Assembly (NCBI GenBank): GCA_965246805.1
Contig: CBDFFO010000003.1
Location: 186,001 to 250,000 of the forward strand
Direction of reading: 5' to 3'
Length of the DNA: 64,000 nucleotides
Origin: Schlegelella_A sp965246805
GTDB lineage: Bacteria > Pseudomonadota > Gammaproteobacteria > Burkholderiales > Burkholderiaceae_C
How positions within the stretch are numbered: position 1 is the first letter of the stretch; every line of letters starts with the position of its first letter. Both the position numbers and the translations under genes were made by a program. The notes under the pieces are model-generated. The model worked only from the letters and a program-made list of their open reading frames with translations, ran no database searches and was not told the origin of the DNA. Below, piece after piece: positions 39,646-51,466 of this stretch.

Positions 39646-39882
39646 GATGCCTCTCCGTCGGCCGTGAATCACGGCTTCCGACTGTTAATAAGTTACTTGA
39701 ATCCTAGCAGTAAAGCCCTTGTAAACCAAAGCATTTCCCCGGGCTGAACAACGGTCCACGTTGCAAATCTCACACGTGGGTCCGATGTATTTCCGACCTG
39801 TTCGAACTTCACCAAACAGTCTGCTGGAAAGCTCTTGAAAGTCCGCCTATCGCAACAGCCGGTGCGATGAGGAAGCGCTTTC

Positions 39883-39888
39883 TATAAT
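39883..39888 (+). promoter_or_regulatory. Putative -10 box of mrcA
   Basis: A perfect TATAAT overlaps an ATG at 39887, which argues that translation starts at the next in-frame ATG (39911). No clear -35 box is seen at 16-18 bases. The region between pilM and mrcA (39646-39910) must carry both divergent promoters. Confidence 0.45.
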
Positions 39889-39910
39889 GGTTTCGACCAT
39901 CCACGCAGCC

Positions 39911-42298
39911 ATGATCGAACAATCTCAGCCGAAACGGCGTAACGATGGCAACGAACCGTTACCGGTACCCACTTCCGCACGGTCGCGAACGCTTCGACTG
40001 ATCGCGAAGACCACAGCGTGGTTCGTTGGCGTGTCGATGGCGAGCGCGCTCGCCGTGGCCCTGGTGATCGGCATCGTGCTCGCGGTGTCGTTTCCGAACC
40101 TGCCCGAGATCACCAGCCTCACCGATTACCGGCCGAAGCTGCCGATGCGCATCTTCTCGGCCGACGGCGTGTTGCTCGGCGAATTCGGAGAAGAGCGCCG
40201 CAACTTCATGCCGATCGTGCAGATTCCGAAGGTCATGCAGGAAGCGGTGCTCGCGGCCGAGGACGCAAAGTTCTACCAGCACAGCGGCGTCAACTACGTC
40301 AGCGTGATCCGGGCCGGCCTCGCCAACTTCGGCGAAGCGCGTTCGGCGCAAGGTGCCTCGACGATCACGATGCAGGTCGCGCGCAACTTCTACCTCTCGA
40401 CCGAGAAGACCTTCACCCGCAAGATCTACGAGATGCTGCTTTCGCTGAAGATCGAGAGCCTGCTGACGAAGGAGCAGATTCTCGAGATCTACATGAACCA
40501 CATTGCGCTTGGCCAGCGCGCGTACGGGTTTGCAGCGGCGAGCGAGATCTATTTCGGCAAGCCGATCAAGGACATCACGGTGGCCGAGGCCGCCATGCTG
40601 GCAGGCCTGCCGAAGGCGCCGTCGGCGAACAACCCGATCGTCAACCCGGCCCGCGCGGTGGCGCGGCAGCGTTACATCATCGACCGCATGCTCGAGAACG
40701 GCTTCATCACCGCCGAGCAACGCGATGCGGCGAAAAAGCAGGTGCTGCGCTACCACGCAGCCTCCGATGCGGCGGTGCACGCCGAATACGTGGCCGAGAC
40801 GGCACGCCAGATGATCTTCACGCAGTACGGCAACGACGCCTACACACGCGGACTCAACGTCTATCTCACGCTCGATGCCACCGAACAGGCGCTCGCGTAC
40901 CACTCGCTCCGCAAGGGCATCATGGACTACGAGAAGCGCCAGGTCTATCGCGGCCCGGAGGATTACGTCGACCTGCCGGCCAACGCGGCCGACCTCGATA
41001 CGCGTGTCGTCGAGGCGCTGCAGGACTATCCGGACAATGACGAGCTGAAGGCCGCGATCGTGCTCGAGGCATCTCCGAAGAAGGTGGTTGCGATGCTGCA
41101 GACCGGCGAGTCGATCACCGTGACCGGCGATGGTCTGAAGCCGGCGACCTCCGGCCTCGCGCCGAAGGCGAATCCGAAGACGCAGATTCGACCCGGCGCT
41201 GTGGTGCGTGCCATCCGCGGGATCAAGGGTGACTGGAGCCTGACGCAACTGCCGGAAGTGGAAGGCGCGTTCGTGGCGCTCGATCCGCGAACCGGCGTCG
41301 TCAAGGCGATGGTCGGCGGCTTCGACTACTCGAAGAGCAAGTTCAACCACGTGACGCAGGCCTGGCGGCAGCCCGGCTCGAGCTTCAAGCCCTTCATCTA
41401 CTCCGGTGCGCTCGAGAAGGGGTTCACGCCCGCCACGGTCGTCAACGACGCGCCGCTCTTCTTTGACGCCGGCGCGACGGGCAGCCAGCCGTGGGAGCCG
41501 AAGAATTACGACGGCACCTTCGAGGGTCCGATGACGCTGCGCCGTGGCCTGGCGAAATCGAAGAACATGATCTCGATCCGCGTGCTGCGCGCGATTGGTG
41601 TCTCGTACGCGCAGGATTGGATCACCCGTTTCGGTTTCGATGCCGAAAAGCACCCGGCCTACCTGACGATGGCGCTTGGCGCCGGCTCGGTGACGCCGAT
41701 GCAGATGGCATCGGCTTACAGCGTGTTCGCGAACGGCGGTTATCGGGTCAACCCGGTGCTCATCAGTCGTGTCACCGACTCGAAGGGCAAGGTGCTGAAC
41801 GAGATGCACATTCCGGTGTTGAACGAATCGCTGCGCGTGATCGACGCTCGCAACGCGTTCGTGATGACCAGCCTGCTGCAAGAGGTGACACGCTCGGGCA
41901 CCGCCGCGAAAGCGCAAGCGACGTTGAAGCGCCCTGACGTGTACGGCAAGACCGGCACCACCAACGACTCGCTCGACGCCTGGTTCGCTGGCTGGCAGCA
42001 CGACATCGTCGGCGTGGTGTGGATGGGCTACGACACGCCGCGCAAGCTCGGAGACCGCGAAACCGGTGGCGGCCTCGCGCTGCCGATATGGATCGACTTC
42101 ATGAGCACCGTGCTGAAGGGCGTTGCAGTCGAGGAGCCGAAACCATCCGAGGGCCTTGTGAACATGAACGGCGAGTGGTATTACGAGGAATACACGCGCG
42201 GGACCGGCGCGATCAGCAGCGTCGGACTCGACGACAAACCGCCGGCGGCCCCGAACGAAGAGGAGCGCAACAGCATCCTCGACCTGTTTCGGCGTTGA
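39911..42298 (+). CDS. mrcA: Penicillin-binding protein 1A (bifunctional PBP)
   Basis: A 795-residue class A PBP: an N-terminal membrane anchor (TTAWFVGVSMASALAVALVI), a GT51 glycosyltransferase domain with the catalytic glutamate in EAVLAAEDAKFYQHSG and GASTITMQVARNFYL, then an OB-like insert. The transpeptidase domain has the active serine in QPGSSFKPFIYSGALE, a second motif near SKN in GLAKSKNMIS, and KTGTTNDSLDAWF. It polymerises and cross-links peptidoglycan on the periplasmic side. The ATG at 39911 is favoured over 39887. The stop abuts the convergent cyaY stop with no gap. Confidence 0.95.
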   Translation: MIEQSQPKRRNDGNEPLPVPTSARSRTLRLIAKTTAWFVGVSMASALAVALVIGIVLAVSFPNLPEITSLTDYRPKLPMRIFSADGVLLGEFGEERRNFMPIVQIPKVMQEAVLAAEDAKFYQHSGVNYVSVIRAGLANFGEARSAQGASTITMQVARNFYLSTEKTFTRKIYEMLLSLKIESLLTKEQILEIYMNHIALGQRAYGFAAASEIYFGKPIKDITVAEAAMLAGLPKAPSANNPIVNPARAVARQRYIIDRMLENGFITAEQRDAAKKQVLRYHAASDAAVHAEYVAETARQMIFTQYGNDAYTRGLNVYLTLDATEQALAYHSLRKGIMDYEKRQVYRGPEDYVDLPANAADLDTRVVEALQDYPDNDELKAAIVLEASPKKVVAMLQTGESITVTGDGLKPATSGLAPKANPKTQIRPGAVVRAIRGIKGDWSLTQLPEVEGAFVALDPRTGVVKAMVGGFDYSKSKFNHVTQAWRQPGSSFKPFIYSGALEKGFTPATVVNDAPLFFDAGATGSQPWEPKNYDGTFEGPMTLRRGLAKSKNMISIRVLRAIGVSYAQDWITRFGFDAEKHPAYLTMALGAGSVTPMQMASAYSVFANGGYRVNPVLISRVTDSKGKVLNEMHIPVLNESLRVIDARNAFVMTSLLQEVTRSGTAAKAQATLKRPDVYGKTGTTNDSLDAWFAGWQHDIVGVVWMGYDTPRKLGDRETGGGLALPIWIDFMSTVLKGVAVEEPKPSEGLVNMNGEWYYEEYTRGTGAISSVGLDDKPPAAPNEEERNSILDLFRR

Positions 42299-42661
42299 TC
42301 ACGCCGGGGGGTCGAAGCGCAAGCAGACGCCGGCTTGCTCGCTGGCACAGGCCGAGAGCGCGTCGAAGAAGTCGCGGCCGTCTTTCGTGTTTCGCCAGCC
42401 TGCGCCGCTGGCATGGAAGTGGAAGCCGCCAGACCGCGCGGCGAGCCAGAGCTCGTGAAGGGGCGGCTGGGTGTTGACCACGATCACGCTGCCATTCGGA
42501 AAGCGCATCTCCAGCAAGCCCCCGGTGCGTTGCGCGTCGATGTCGATGACGTCGCCTTCGAGGAACCGGTCGACGGCCGACTCGATCGCTGCCAGCGCGG
42601 CGTCGGCTCGCTGGTGGTATTGCGCGTCGGTTAGCGTGGGGAGCACAGTGCCTTCGGTCAT
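42299..42661 (-). CDS. cyaY: Frataxin homologue CyaY
   Basis: A 120-residue protein with the frataxin fold: an acidic first helix (ADAALAAIESAVDRFLE), then beta strands with IDIDAQRTGGLLEMRFPNGS, VIVVNTQPPLHELWLAARSG and GFHFHA. CyaY binds iron and modulates the IscS-centred iron-sulfur cluster assembly. It is divergent from lptM-lysA, as in many betaproteobacteria, and its stop codon is immediately adjacent to that of mrcA. Confidence 0.93.
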   Translation of the reverse strand: MTEGTVLPTLTDAQYHQRADAALAAIESAVDRFLEGDVIDIDAQRTGGLLEMRFPNGSVIVVNTQPPLHELWLAARSGGFHFHASGAGWRNTKDGRDFFDALSACASEQAGVCLRFDPPA

Positions 42662-42679
42662 GCTGGATAGAATCGATCG

Positions 42680-42862
42680 ATGCTAACGCGCGACGTTTCC
42701 ATCTTGACCGGTGCTGGCTTTGCGCGGCGATCGGTCGGCATCGCGATCGGCATCGCGACGCTCGCATGGGCCCTCGCTGGCTGCGGCCAGAAGGGCACGC
42801 TGGTGCCGGCCAAACCGCTGCCGCCAGCGGCCGCCGCTTCGAGCACCCTGCCCCCGCGATGA
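42680..42862 (+). CDS. lptM: Small outer-membrane lipoprotein LptM (YifL-like)
   Basis: A 60-residue lipoprotein. A hydrophobic signal (VGIAIGIATLAWALAGC) ends in the lipobox LAGC, followed by GQKGTLVP, the LptM signature (usually GQKGPLY). LptM helps oxidative maturation of LptD in E. coli. The stop overlaps the lysA start in ATGA. The lptM-lysA pair divergent from cyaY is a conserved arrangement. Confidence 0.88.
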   Translation: MLTRDVSILTGAGFARRSVGIAIGIATLAWALAGCGQKGTLVPAKPLPPAAAASSTLPPR

Positions 42863-44141
42863 CGCTTCCCGGCGACCCCTTCATCGGCTATCGCGGTCCC
42901 TCGCTCGTCATCGACGACTGCCGCGTCGTCGATCTGGCGCGCCGGTTCGGCACGCCGCTCTATGCGTATTCGCGCACCGCGATGCTGGCCGCCTTCCGCG
43001 CCTACGACGATGCGCTGAGCGGACACGATCACCTGCTTTGCTATGCCGTCAAGGCGAACTCGAACCTCGCCGTGCTGCAGGTCTTCGCCGAAGCCGGCAG
43101 TGGCTTCGACATCGTTTCGCTCGGCGAACTCGAACGGGTGCTTGCGGTAGGCGTCGACGGCTCCCGCATCGTGTTCTCCGGCGTCGGCAAGAGCCGCGTC
43201 GAGATGCGACGAGCGCTCGACGCGGCTGTGCTGTGCTTCAACGTCGAAAGCGAAGCGGAGCTCGGGTTGCTGTCCGAAGTGGCCGCCGATGCCGGCAAGA
43301 CAGCGCGCATCAGCTTGCGCATCAACCCCGATATCGACGCCAGGACGCACCCCTACATCTCGACCGGGCTGAAGACGAGCAAGTTCGGCATCGCGCACGA
43401 GCACGCGGTGGCCGCGTACCGACGCGCCGCGCGCTTGCCGGCGCTCGAGATCGTCGGCATCGATTGCCACATCGGCTCGCAGATCACCGAGATCGCGCCT
43501 TACCTCGAGGCGCTCGATCGGCTGCTCGACCTGGTCGAGCGCATTGAAGCGAGCGGGCCGACCGAATCCGCGCCGGCGATTCGCATCGCGCACATCGATG
43601 TCGGCGGCGGGCTCGGCATCGTCTACGCCGACGAGACGCCGCCGCAACCGGCAACCTTGATGGAAGCGCTGATGGAGCGCATCGTCGCTCGTGGACATGG
43701 CCACCGCAAGCTCCTGCTCGAGCCGGGCCGATCGCTGGTCGGCAATGCCGGCGTGCTGGCGAGCGAAGTGCTCTATCTGAAGCCGGGCGACGAGAAAAGC
43801 TTCTGCATCGTCGACGCCGCGATGAACGATCTCGCGCGCCCGGCGATGTACGACGCGTGGATGTGCATCGTCGAATGCGAAGCGAAGGCCGATGCGGCGC
43901 CGGTGGTGTACGACGTGGTCGGCCCGGTGTGCGAATCGGGCGATTGGCTGGGACGCGATCGCGCGCTGCGAGTTGCTCCGGGCGACATCGTCGCGGTGTT
44001 GTCAGCGGGTGCGTACGCGATGTCGATGGCGAGCAACTACAACACGCGCGGCCGTGCAGCAGAGGTGATGGTCTCGGGCAGCAAGGCGTGGCTGGTCCGG
44101 GAGCGCGAGAGCGTGGCCGATCAGCTGCGCAACGAGCTCGC

Positions 44142-44169
<28 letters not shown>
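42859..44169 (+). CDS. lysA: Diaminopimelate decarboxylase
   Basis: A 436-residue fold III PLP enzyme that makes lysine from meso-diaminopimelate. The PLP lysine is in CYAVKANSNLAVLQVF, the HIGSQITE and DVGGGLGIVY motifs bind substrate and phosphate, and CESGDWLGRDR carries the active-site cysteine from the second subunit. The ATG at 42859 overlaps the lptM stop. The 3' end overlaps the convergent dppF gene by 28 bases. Confidence 0.96.
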
Positions 44170-46213
<2,044 letters not shown>

Positions 46214-46238
46214 CGGGTGGACTTGCGGACGGGTTCGC

Positions 46239-47219
46239 TCATCGCAGGCGCGGGTTGAGCGCGTCGCGCAACCAGTCGCCGAAGAGGTTGATGCTGAGCG
46301 CGATCAACACCAGCATCGAACCCGGAAAAATCACCAGCCACCAGGCGCCGCTGAAGAGCTGCTTGTTGCCTTCGTTGATGAAAGTACCTAGCGAGGGGCT
46401 GGTCGGCGACACGCCGACGCCGAGGAACGACAGCGTGGCTTCGGCCAGGATGGCCGTCGCGATCTGGATCGTCGAGAGCACGAGCACCGGGCCCATGACG
46501 TTCGGCAGCACGTGGCGCGTCATGATCCGCAGGCGCGAGACGCCGATGACGCGCGCGGCCTGCACGTATTCCTTTTGGCGCTCGATCATCGTCGAGCCGC
46601 GCACCGCGCGCGCGTATTGCACCCAGCCCGGCAAAGCGATCGCGATGATGAGCACACCGAACGCGAGCGAATCGGTGGCGCCGGGAAACATCGCCCGGCC
46701 GACGCCCGCGATGAGGAGCGCGATCAGGATCGACGGAAACGACAGCATCACGTCGCAGATGCGCATGATCAGCGCGTCGATGCGGCCACCGACATAACCC
46801 GACAGCAGACCCAGCGCGACGCCGATCACGAGCGAGAGCGACACCGACGCGATGCCGACGAAGAGCGAAATGCGTGCGCCGTACATCAAGGCTGACAGCA
46901 CGTCGCGCCCTTGCTCGTCGGTGCCGAGAACGTATTTCGCGTGACCGCCTTGCAGCCATGCCGGCGGCAGCAACGAATCGCTGAGTTCGAGCGTTGCGAG
47001 GTCGAACGGGTTGTGCGGCGCGATCACGCCTGCGAACGCCGCACAGACCGCGCACACGATCGCGATCGCAGCCGACACCATCGCGACCGGCGAGTGCCGA
47101 AACGAATGCCAGAGGTCGGAATCGACGAGCCGCACCCACGCGGTGGCCTTCGCCGCCGAGGGCGTGATCGACACGCCCTCGCCGGGCCCGGGTGTTTCCA
47201 GCGCGACGCTCGCGCTCAC
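46239..47219 (-). CDS. dppC: Dipeptide/oligopeptide ABC transporter permease (DppC type)
   Basis: A 326-residue permease starting at GTG 47219, whose last two bases overlap the stop of the binding-protein gene (GTGA). It has an N-terminal cytoplasmic OppC_N-like region (DLWHSFRHSPVAM), then about six transmembrane helices and the EAA loop (RQKEYVQAARVIGVSRLRIM). GTDEQGRDVLSALMYGARIS is a DppC/OppC signature. A longer start at 47240 is possible but would overlap further. Confidence 0.92.
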   Translation of the reverse strand: MSASVALETPGPGEGVSITPSAAKATAWVRLVDSDLWHSFRHSPVAMVSAAIAIVCAVCAAFAGVIAPHNPFDLATLELSDSLLPPAWLQGGHAKYVLGTDEQGRDVLSALMYGARISLFVGIASVSLSLVIGVALGLLSGYVGGRIDALIMRICDVMLSFPSILIALLIAGVGRAMFPGATDSLAFGVLIIAIALPGWVQYARAVRGSTMIERQKEYVQAARVIGVSRLRIMTRHVLPNVMGPVLVLSTIQIATAILAEATLSFLGVGVSPTSPSLGTFINEGNKQLFSGAWWLVIFPGSMLVLIALSINLFGDWLRDALNPRLR

Positions 47220-48802
47220 CGGGTCTTCAGCGTGATCCACTTGAAGTAGAGGTAGTTGTTCGGCAACTGGGTCAAGCTCACCTTGTTGCTGAAGGCCCAG
47301 GCCAATGCCTGCTGATGCAACGGGATATGGCCGATGTCGTCCTGGTGGATCTTGAATGCCTCCCGGATGTCGTCGTTGCGCTTCTTTTGATCGGTCTCCG
47401 ACTGGATCTTCAGCACCAGCTCGTCGACCTTCGGGTTGCTGTACGCACCCAGATTGAACTGCCCTTGACCCTTTTCGTTCGGCGTCGCGATGATGGAAGC
47501 CAAGGTGTCGTGCGCATCAACGGTGCTCGGTGTCCAGCCCAGCATGTAGAAGCTCGTGTCGCGGCGCAGGATCTTCGGGAAGTAGCTCACCTTGGTCTCG
47601 GCCTGGAGGTTCACCTTCACACCGATGCGCGCGAGGTTGGCCGCCACCGCCTGGCAGACGGCCGAGTCGTTCACGTAGCGGTCGTTCGGACAGTTCATCG
47701 CCACCTCGAAGCCGTTCGGGTAGCCGGCCTCGGTCATCAGCTTCTTCGCGGCCTCGACGTCGTACGGCAGGCGCTTGTTCATGTCCGGCTGGAAGCCGCG
47801 CACGGCCGCGCCGACCATCAGCGCCGTCGGCGTCGACGCGCCGCGCATCACCCGCGTCTTGATCGTTTCGATGTCGATCGCCTGGTAGAACGCACGCCGG
47901 ACGCGGATGTCCTTGAATGGGTTCTTGCCCTTCACGTTGCTGAACAGCAGCTCGTCGCGCTTCTGGTCCATGCCGAGGAAGATGGTGCGCAGTTCCGGCC
48001 CCTGCAGCACCGTGTAGCCACCCACCGACCTGACACGCTCGATGTCCTGCAGCGGCACCGGCTCCATCAGGTCGGTCTCGCCCGACAGCAGCGCAGCGAC
48101 TCGCGTCGCATCGTTGCCGATCGGCGTGAACACGACCTCGTCGATGTTGCTGTCATTCTTGCCCCAGTAGCTGAAGTTGCGGACCAGCACCGTGCGAACC
48201 GACGGCTGACGTTCCTTCAAGCGGAAGGGACCTGTGCCGTTGGCCTTGAAACTCGCGGTGTTCTCGATGCCCTTGCGCCGGTCGACCGGGCGCTCGGCCT
48301 TGTTGTCCTCGCACCATTTCTTGCTCATGATGCCGAGCGTGGTCAGCGTGTCGGGCAGGATGGGATACGGCGCGACGGTCTCGATGTCGATCACGAAGGG
48401 GCTCACCTTGCGCACTTCCTTGATCGGGCTCGTGGTGGTCTTCAAATCGGACCCCTCGCCGCCGGCGCGCTTGAAGGTGAAGACCACGTCGTCGGCGCTG
48501 AACGGCGCGCCGTCGTGGAACGTCACGCCTTCCCGCAACTTGAATCGCCAGACAGTCGGGCTCAGCTGACTCCAGCTCACGGCCAGGGCGGGCTCGATCC
48601 CCATTTGCTTGTCGCGCACGACCAGCGGGTCGTAGACGTTCGTGGTGAAGCTTAGCTGCAGGCTCTCGTTCAGCGAGTGCGGATCCATCGATTGCACGTC
48701 GCCCTGGTTCGAGACACGCAGCGTGACCGCCTGGGCGGCGTGGGTTGCGAACGCGAGAACGAGTGCACATGCGACCGCTGCCGCGGTGGTTGAGATGTTC
48801 AT
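47216..48802 (-). CDS. dppA: Periplasmic peptide-binding protein (SBP family 5)
   Basis: A 528-residue extracellular solute-binding protein. The signal peptide (AAAVACALVLAFATHAAQA) follows an ATG at 48802 with a GGAG ribosome-binding site. Family 5 features are LRVSNQGDVQSMDPHSLNES, WRFKLREGVTFHDGAPFSAD and DIRVRRAFYQAID. It delivers peptides or a related ligand to the permease; the ligand cannot be told from sequence. It sits between the two permease genes, an unusual position. Confidence 0.92.
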   Translation of the reverse strand: MNISTTAAAVACALVLAFATHAAQAVTLRVSNQGDVQSMDPHSLNESLQLSFTTNVYDPLVVRDKQMGIEPALAVSWSQLSPTVWRFKLREGVTFHDGAPFSADDVVFTFKRAGGEGSDLKTTTSPIKEVRKVSPFVIDIETVAPYPILPDTLTTLGIMSKKWCEDNKAERPVDRRKGIENTASFKANGTGPFRLKERQPSVRTVLVRNFSYWGKNDSNIDEVVFTPIGNDATRVAALLSGETDLMEPVPLQDIERVRSVGGYTVLQGPELRTIFLGMDQKRDELLFSNVKGKNPFKDIRVRRAFYQAIDIETIKTRVMRGASTPTALMVGAAVRGFQPDMNKRLPYDVEAAKKLMTEAGYPNGFEVAMNCPNDRYVNDSAVCQAVAANLARIGVKVNLQAETKVSYFPKILRRDTSFYMLGWTPSTVDAHDTLASIIATPNEKGQGQFNLGAYSNPKVDELVLKIQSETDQKKRNDDIREAFKIHQDDIGHIPLHQQALAWAFSNKVSLTQLPNNYLYFKWITLKTR

Positions 48803-48848
48803 GACGCGCTCCGGACGGCTGGCTGATGGGAGGGAACGAGGCCGGCTT

Positions 48849-49832
48849 TCAATGTGCGCCGGCCTCGCGTTCGACACGCAGGCGCGGATCGACCGCGAAG
48901 TAGAGCAGATCGACGACGAGGTTGATGACGACGAAGATCAATGCGATCAGACACAGGTAGGCCGCCATCACCGGGATGTCGGCGAACGTCACCGCCTGGA
49001 TGAAGAGCAGCCCCATCCCGGGCCACTGGAACACGGTCTCGGTGATGATGGCGAACGCGATCAACGAGCCAAGTTGCAAGCCGGTGATGGTGATGACCGG
49101 CACCAGCGTGTTCTTCAACGCGTGCCCGAAGTACACCGAGCGATCGCTCAGGCCGCGCGCCCGCGCGAACTTGATGTAGTCGGCGCGCAGCACCTCGAGC
49201 ATCTCGGATCGGACCAATCGCATGATGAGCGTGAGCTGGAAGATCGCCAGCGTGATCGACGGCAGCAGCAAGTGGCGCCAGCCATCGACGCTCGTGAAGC
49301 CGGTCGACCAGCCGCCCCACATGTCGACCTCGCCGCGGCCGAAACTCGGCAACCAGTGGAGCGTGACCGCGAACAGCAAGATCAACAGGATGCCGATCAG
49401 GAAGGTGGGCAGCGACACGCCGATGAGCGAGAGGGTCATCATGGCTTGCGAGAGGAACGTGCCTCGTCGCAGCGCGGCAAAGACGCCCATCGGAACGCCG
49501 AACACCAATGCGATCGCGGCCGCGAGCATCGAGAGCTCAAGCGTCGCGGGCAGTCTCTCGGCGATCAGCGACGAGACTTTTCGACCCTGTCGCAGGCTCA
49601 GGCCGAACTCGCCTTGTGCCGCATGGGCGACGAAGCGGGCGAACTGAACCGGAAAGGATTGATCGAGGCCGAGATCGGCTCGAAGTTGCTGGCGTTGCTG
49701 TGGCGTTGCGTCTTGCCCGAGCAGATTCACGACCGGATCGCCGACATACTGAAACAGCATGAACGCGATGAAGGCGACCGTGAGCATGACCAGAACGGCC
49801 TGCATCAGCCGGCGAAGGATGAAGGCCAGCAT
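48849..49832 (-). CDS. dppB: Dipeptide/oligopeptide ABC transporter permease (DppB type)
   Basis: A 327-residue permease and first gene of the operon. The N-terminus LAFILRRLMQAVLVMLTVAF is typical of DppB, as are SVYFGHALKNTLVPVITITG and ETVFQWPGMGLLFIQAV; an EAA-type loop (RSEMLEVLRADYIKFARARG) contacts the ATPases. The 46-base gap to the binding-protein gene suggests one transcript. The upstream 160 bases (to the porin terminator) must hold the promoter; none is obvious. Confidence 0.92.
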   Translation of the reverse strand: MLAFILRRLMQAVLVMLTVAFIAFMLFQYVGDPVVNLLGQDATPQQRQQLRADLGLDQSFPVQFARFVAHAAQGEFGLSLRQGRKVSSLIAERLPATLELSMLAAAIALVFGVPMGVFAALRRGTFLSQAMMTLSLIGVSLPTFLIGILLILLFAVTLHWLPSFGRGEVDMWGGWSTGFTSVDGWRHLLLPSITLAIFQLTLIMRLVRSEMLEVLRADYIKFARARGLSDRSVYFGHALKNTLVPVITITGLQLGSLIAFAIITETVFQWPGMGLLFIQAVTFADIPVMAAYLCLIALIFVVINLVVDLLYFAVDPRLRVEREAGAH

Positions 49833-50000
49833 CGGTTAGCTACTGACGCGCCGAAGGCGAACCAATGGTGGCTCGACGCGGCGCGACACGCGGACGGAAG
49901 TTTGCGAAAGCGTCATGCCGCCCGATTCAAAGCAAAACACGGGCCCCCGCGCCGAACGTGATCGTGTCGCTCCAACCCATTCCGTTCGACGAACCATGAA

Positions 50001-50024
50001 AAAGGCCACCCGAGGGTGGCCTTT
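50001..50024 (-). terminator. Terminator of the porin gene
   Basis: On the minus strand AAAGGCCACCC, a two-base loop and GGGTGGCCTTT form an 11-bp stem running into TTTTT, 36 bases after the porin stop. It also separates the porin from dppB-F downstream. Confidence 0.9.
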
Positions 50025-50059
50025 GCTTGTTGACGTCGCTTGCTCACGCAAGCCAGAGA

Positions 50060-51217
50060 TCAGAAGAAGTGGCGAACACCGAACTCGATGCCTTGCGACT
50101 TGCCGCCAGCGATCGTTGCCGCGTTCGCGCCGAGGAGCGTCAAGCGGGTGTTTTGCTTGTTATCGAGACGAGCGGCGGTTGCGTACATCGCCGAACGCTT
50201 CGACAAGTTGTACTGGTACGTGATCTTCAAGTTGTCGACCGAAGTCTTCGCGCCCGACGCCAGCGTCAGCTGACTGCGGTCGTAGCCGAAGCGAACTTCA
50301 GACTGGCCGAGCGGAACGATGGCGCTCAAAGAACCCATCTTTTCCTTCAAGGACTGAAGCTTCTCGTAGTCGAAGTAGCCCTCAATCTTGACGACACCAA
50401 AGTCCCACGAAGCACCGGCGTTGTACGTGTTCTGGGTGTTGCCCGGAACCGCCGTCACGACGTTGTTGGTGCCGGTTTGCGCGGATCCAAACGAACCTTG
50501 AGCTTGGTTCACGGCAAAACGCTGGCCGGCAGCGGCCACGGCCACATCAAAGGGACCGGCAGCGAAGCCCAGGCGCCCACCGATGTAGCGGCCCGGACGA
50601 TCATTCGTCGTACCACCCTCAGCAGCCGCAACCATGCCCTGGCCATAGAAGCCACCGAGATTCGACGGCAGGAAGTAGCCGATCGTGTTGTCCATGCGCG
50701 AACCGCCGTACATCTGGCGCACTCCGAATGAGCTGCCCAGGCCGTTGGTACCGAACGCATCGAACAGGTTCTGGTTCCAGAAGGTCGGGGTGTAGTCGCG
50801 GCCGAGGCGCAGTTCACCCATCGGGCTGAACAGGCTGATGGTGGCACGGCGATTCCAGAATTTGCTCTGGTTGTTGAGCGCGTTGCTCGAGGACGGAATG
50901 GTCGCAGCCGTCGCAGCGCCAGCGGCCGCAGCGTTGTTTGGGGTGGTCGCGATGTTCGACGTGCCCGTGTCCGCATTCACACCGGCAAGCAGCAGAAAGC
51001 CAGCCTTCAGGCCGCCACCGAGGTCTTCGACCCCGCGGAAGCCGAGCTGGCTGCTGTTGACGCCGTCCTGGCCTTCACTGAGGCGACGGGCGGTGCCGTC
51101 AGCCTTCACGTAGCGGGCGTTCAGGTCGAGTGTGCCGTACAGAGTGACCGACGATTGCGCCGATGCCGCACCAGCGAAAGCGCCGAGCACGGCGAGAGCG
51201 AGCAGAGATTTTTTCAT
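50060..51217 (-). CDS. Outer-membrane porin, Burkholderiales trimeric type
   Basis: A 385-residue porin with signal peptide MKKSLLALAVLGAFAGAASA and a first strand SSVTLYGTLDLNARYVKADG. Alternating polar/aromatic strands, QLGFRGVEDLGGGLKAGFLL and the C-terminal phenylalanine (GIEFGVRHFF) needed for BAM recognition are typical of 16-strand porins such as Omp32. The ATG at 51217 is preceded by AGGAG. It allows diffusion of small, often anionic, solutes. It is monocistronic with its own terminator. Confidence 0.93.
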   Translation of the reverse strand: MKKSLLALAVLGAFAGAASAQSSVTLYGTLDLNARYVKADGTARRLSEGQDGVNSSQLGFRGVEDLGGGLKAGFLLLAGVNADTGTSNIATTPNNAAAAGAATAATIPSSSNALNNQSKFWNRRATISLFSPMGELRLGRDYTPTFWNQNLFDAFGTNGLGSSFGVRQMYGGSRMDNTIGYFLPSNLGGFYGQGMVAAAEGGTTNDRPGRYIGGRLGFAAGPFDVAVAAAGQRFAVNQAQGSFGSAQTGTNNVVTAVPGNTQNTYNAGASWDFGVVKIEGYFDYEKLQSLKEKMGSLSAIVPLGQSEVRFGYDRSQLTLASGAKTSVDNLKITYQYNLSKRSAMYATAARLDNKQNTRLTLLGANAATIAGGKSQGIEFGVRHFF

Positions 51218-51466
51218 TTGCAACTATCTCCTAGGTTGAACAAGAGGTCCCGGCCACCAACGCCCGTGTTTCCGGGCTGACCGAGCGCAACCCCCTCAGC
51301 GGAAGTTGTGCGTATTGCACCAGAGGGGATGGGCCCTGCAAAGCGACAAGGAGCGGAAAAAGGGCTTTATGTTGTCAGAGCACAACGAGGGTCGCGAAGA
51401 AATGCAATCGGCCGCAGAGCCGCGCGGCGTCAAGCGCGAAGACCTGCCGGCAGTTATGGTCGCCCT

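Noticed and set aside
39959..42001. 680-codon minus-strand frame
   Set aside because: Antisense to mrcA; no recognisable domain and shadow-type composition.
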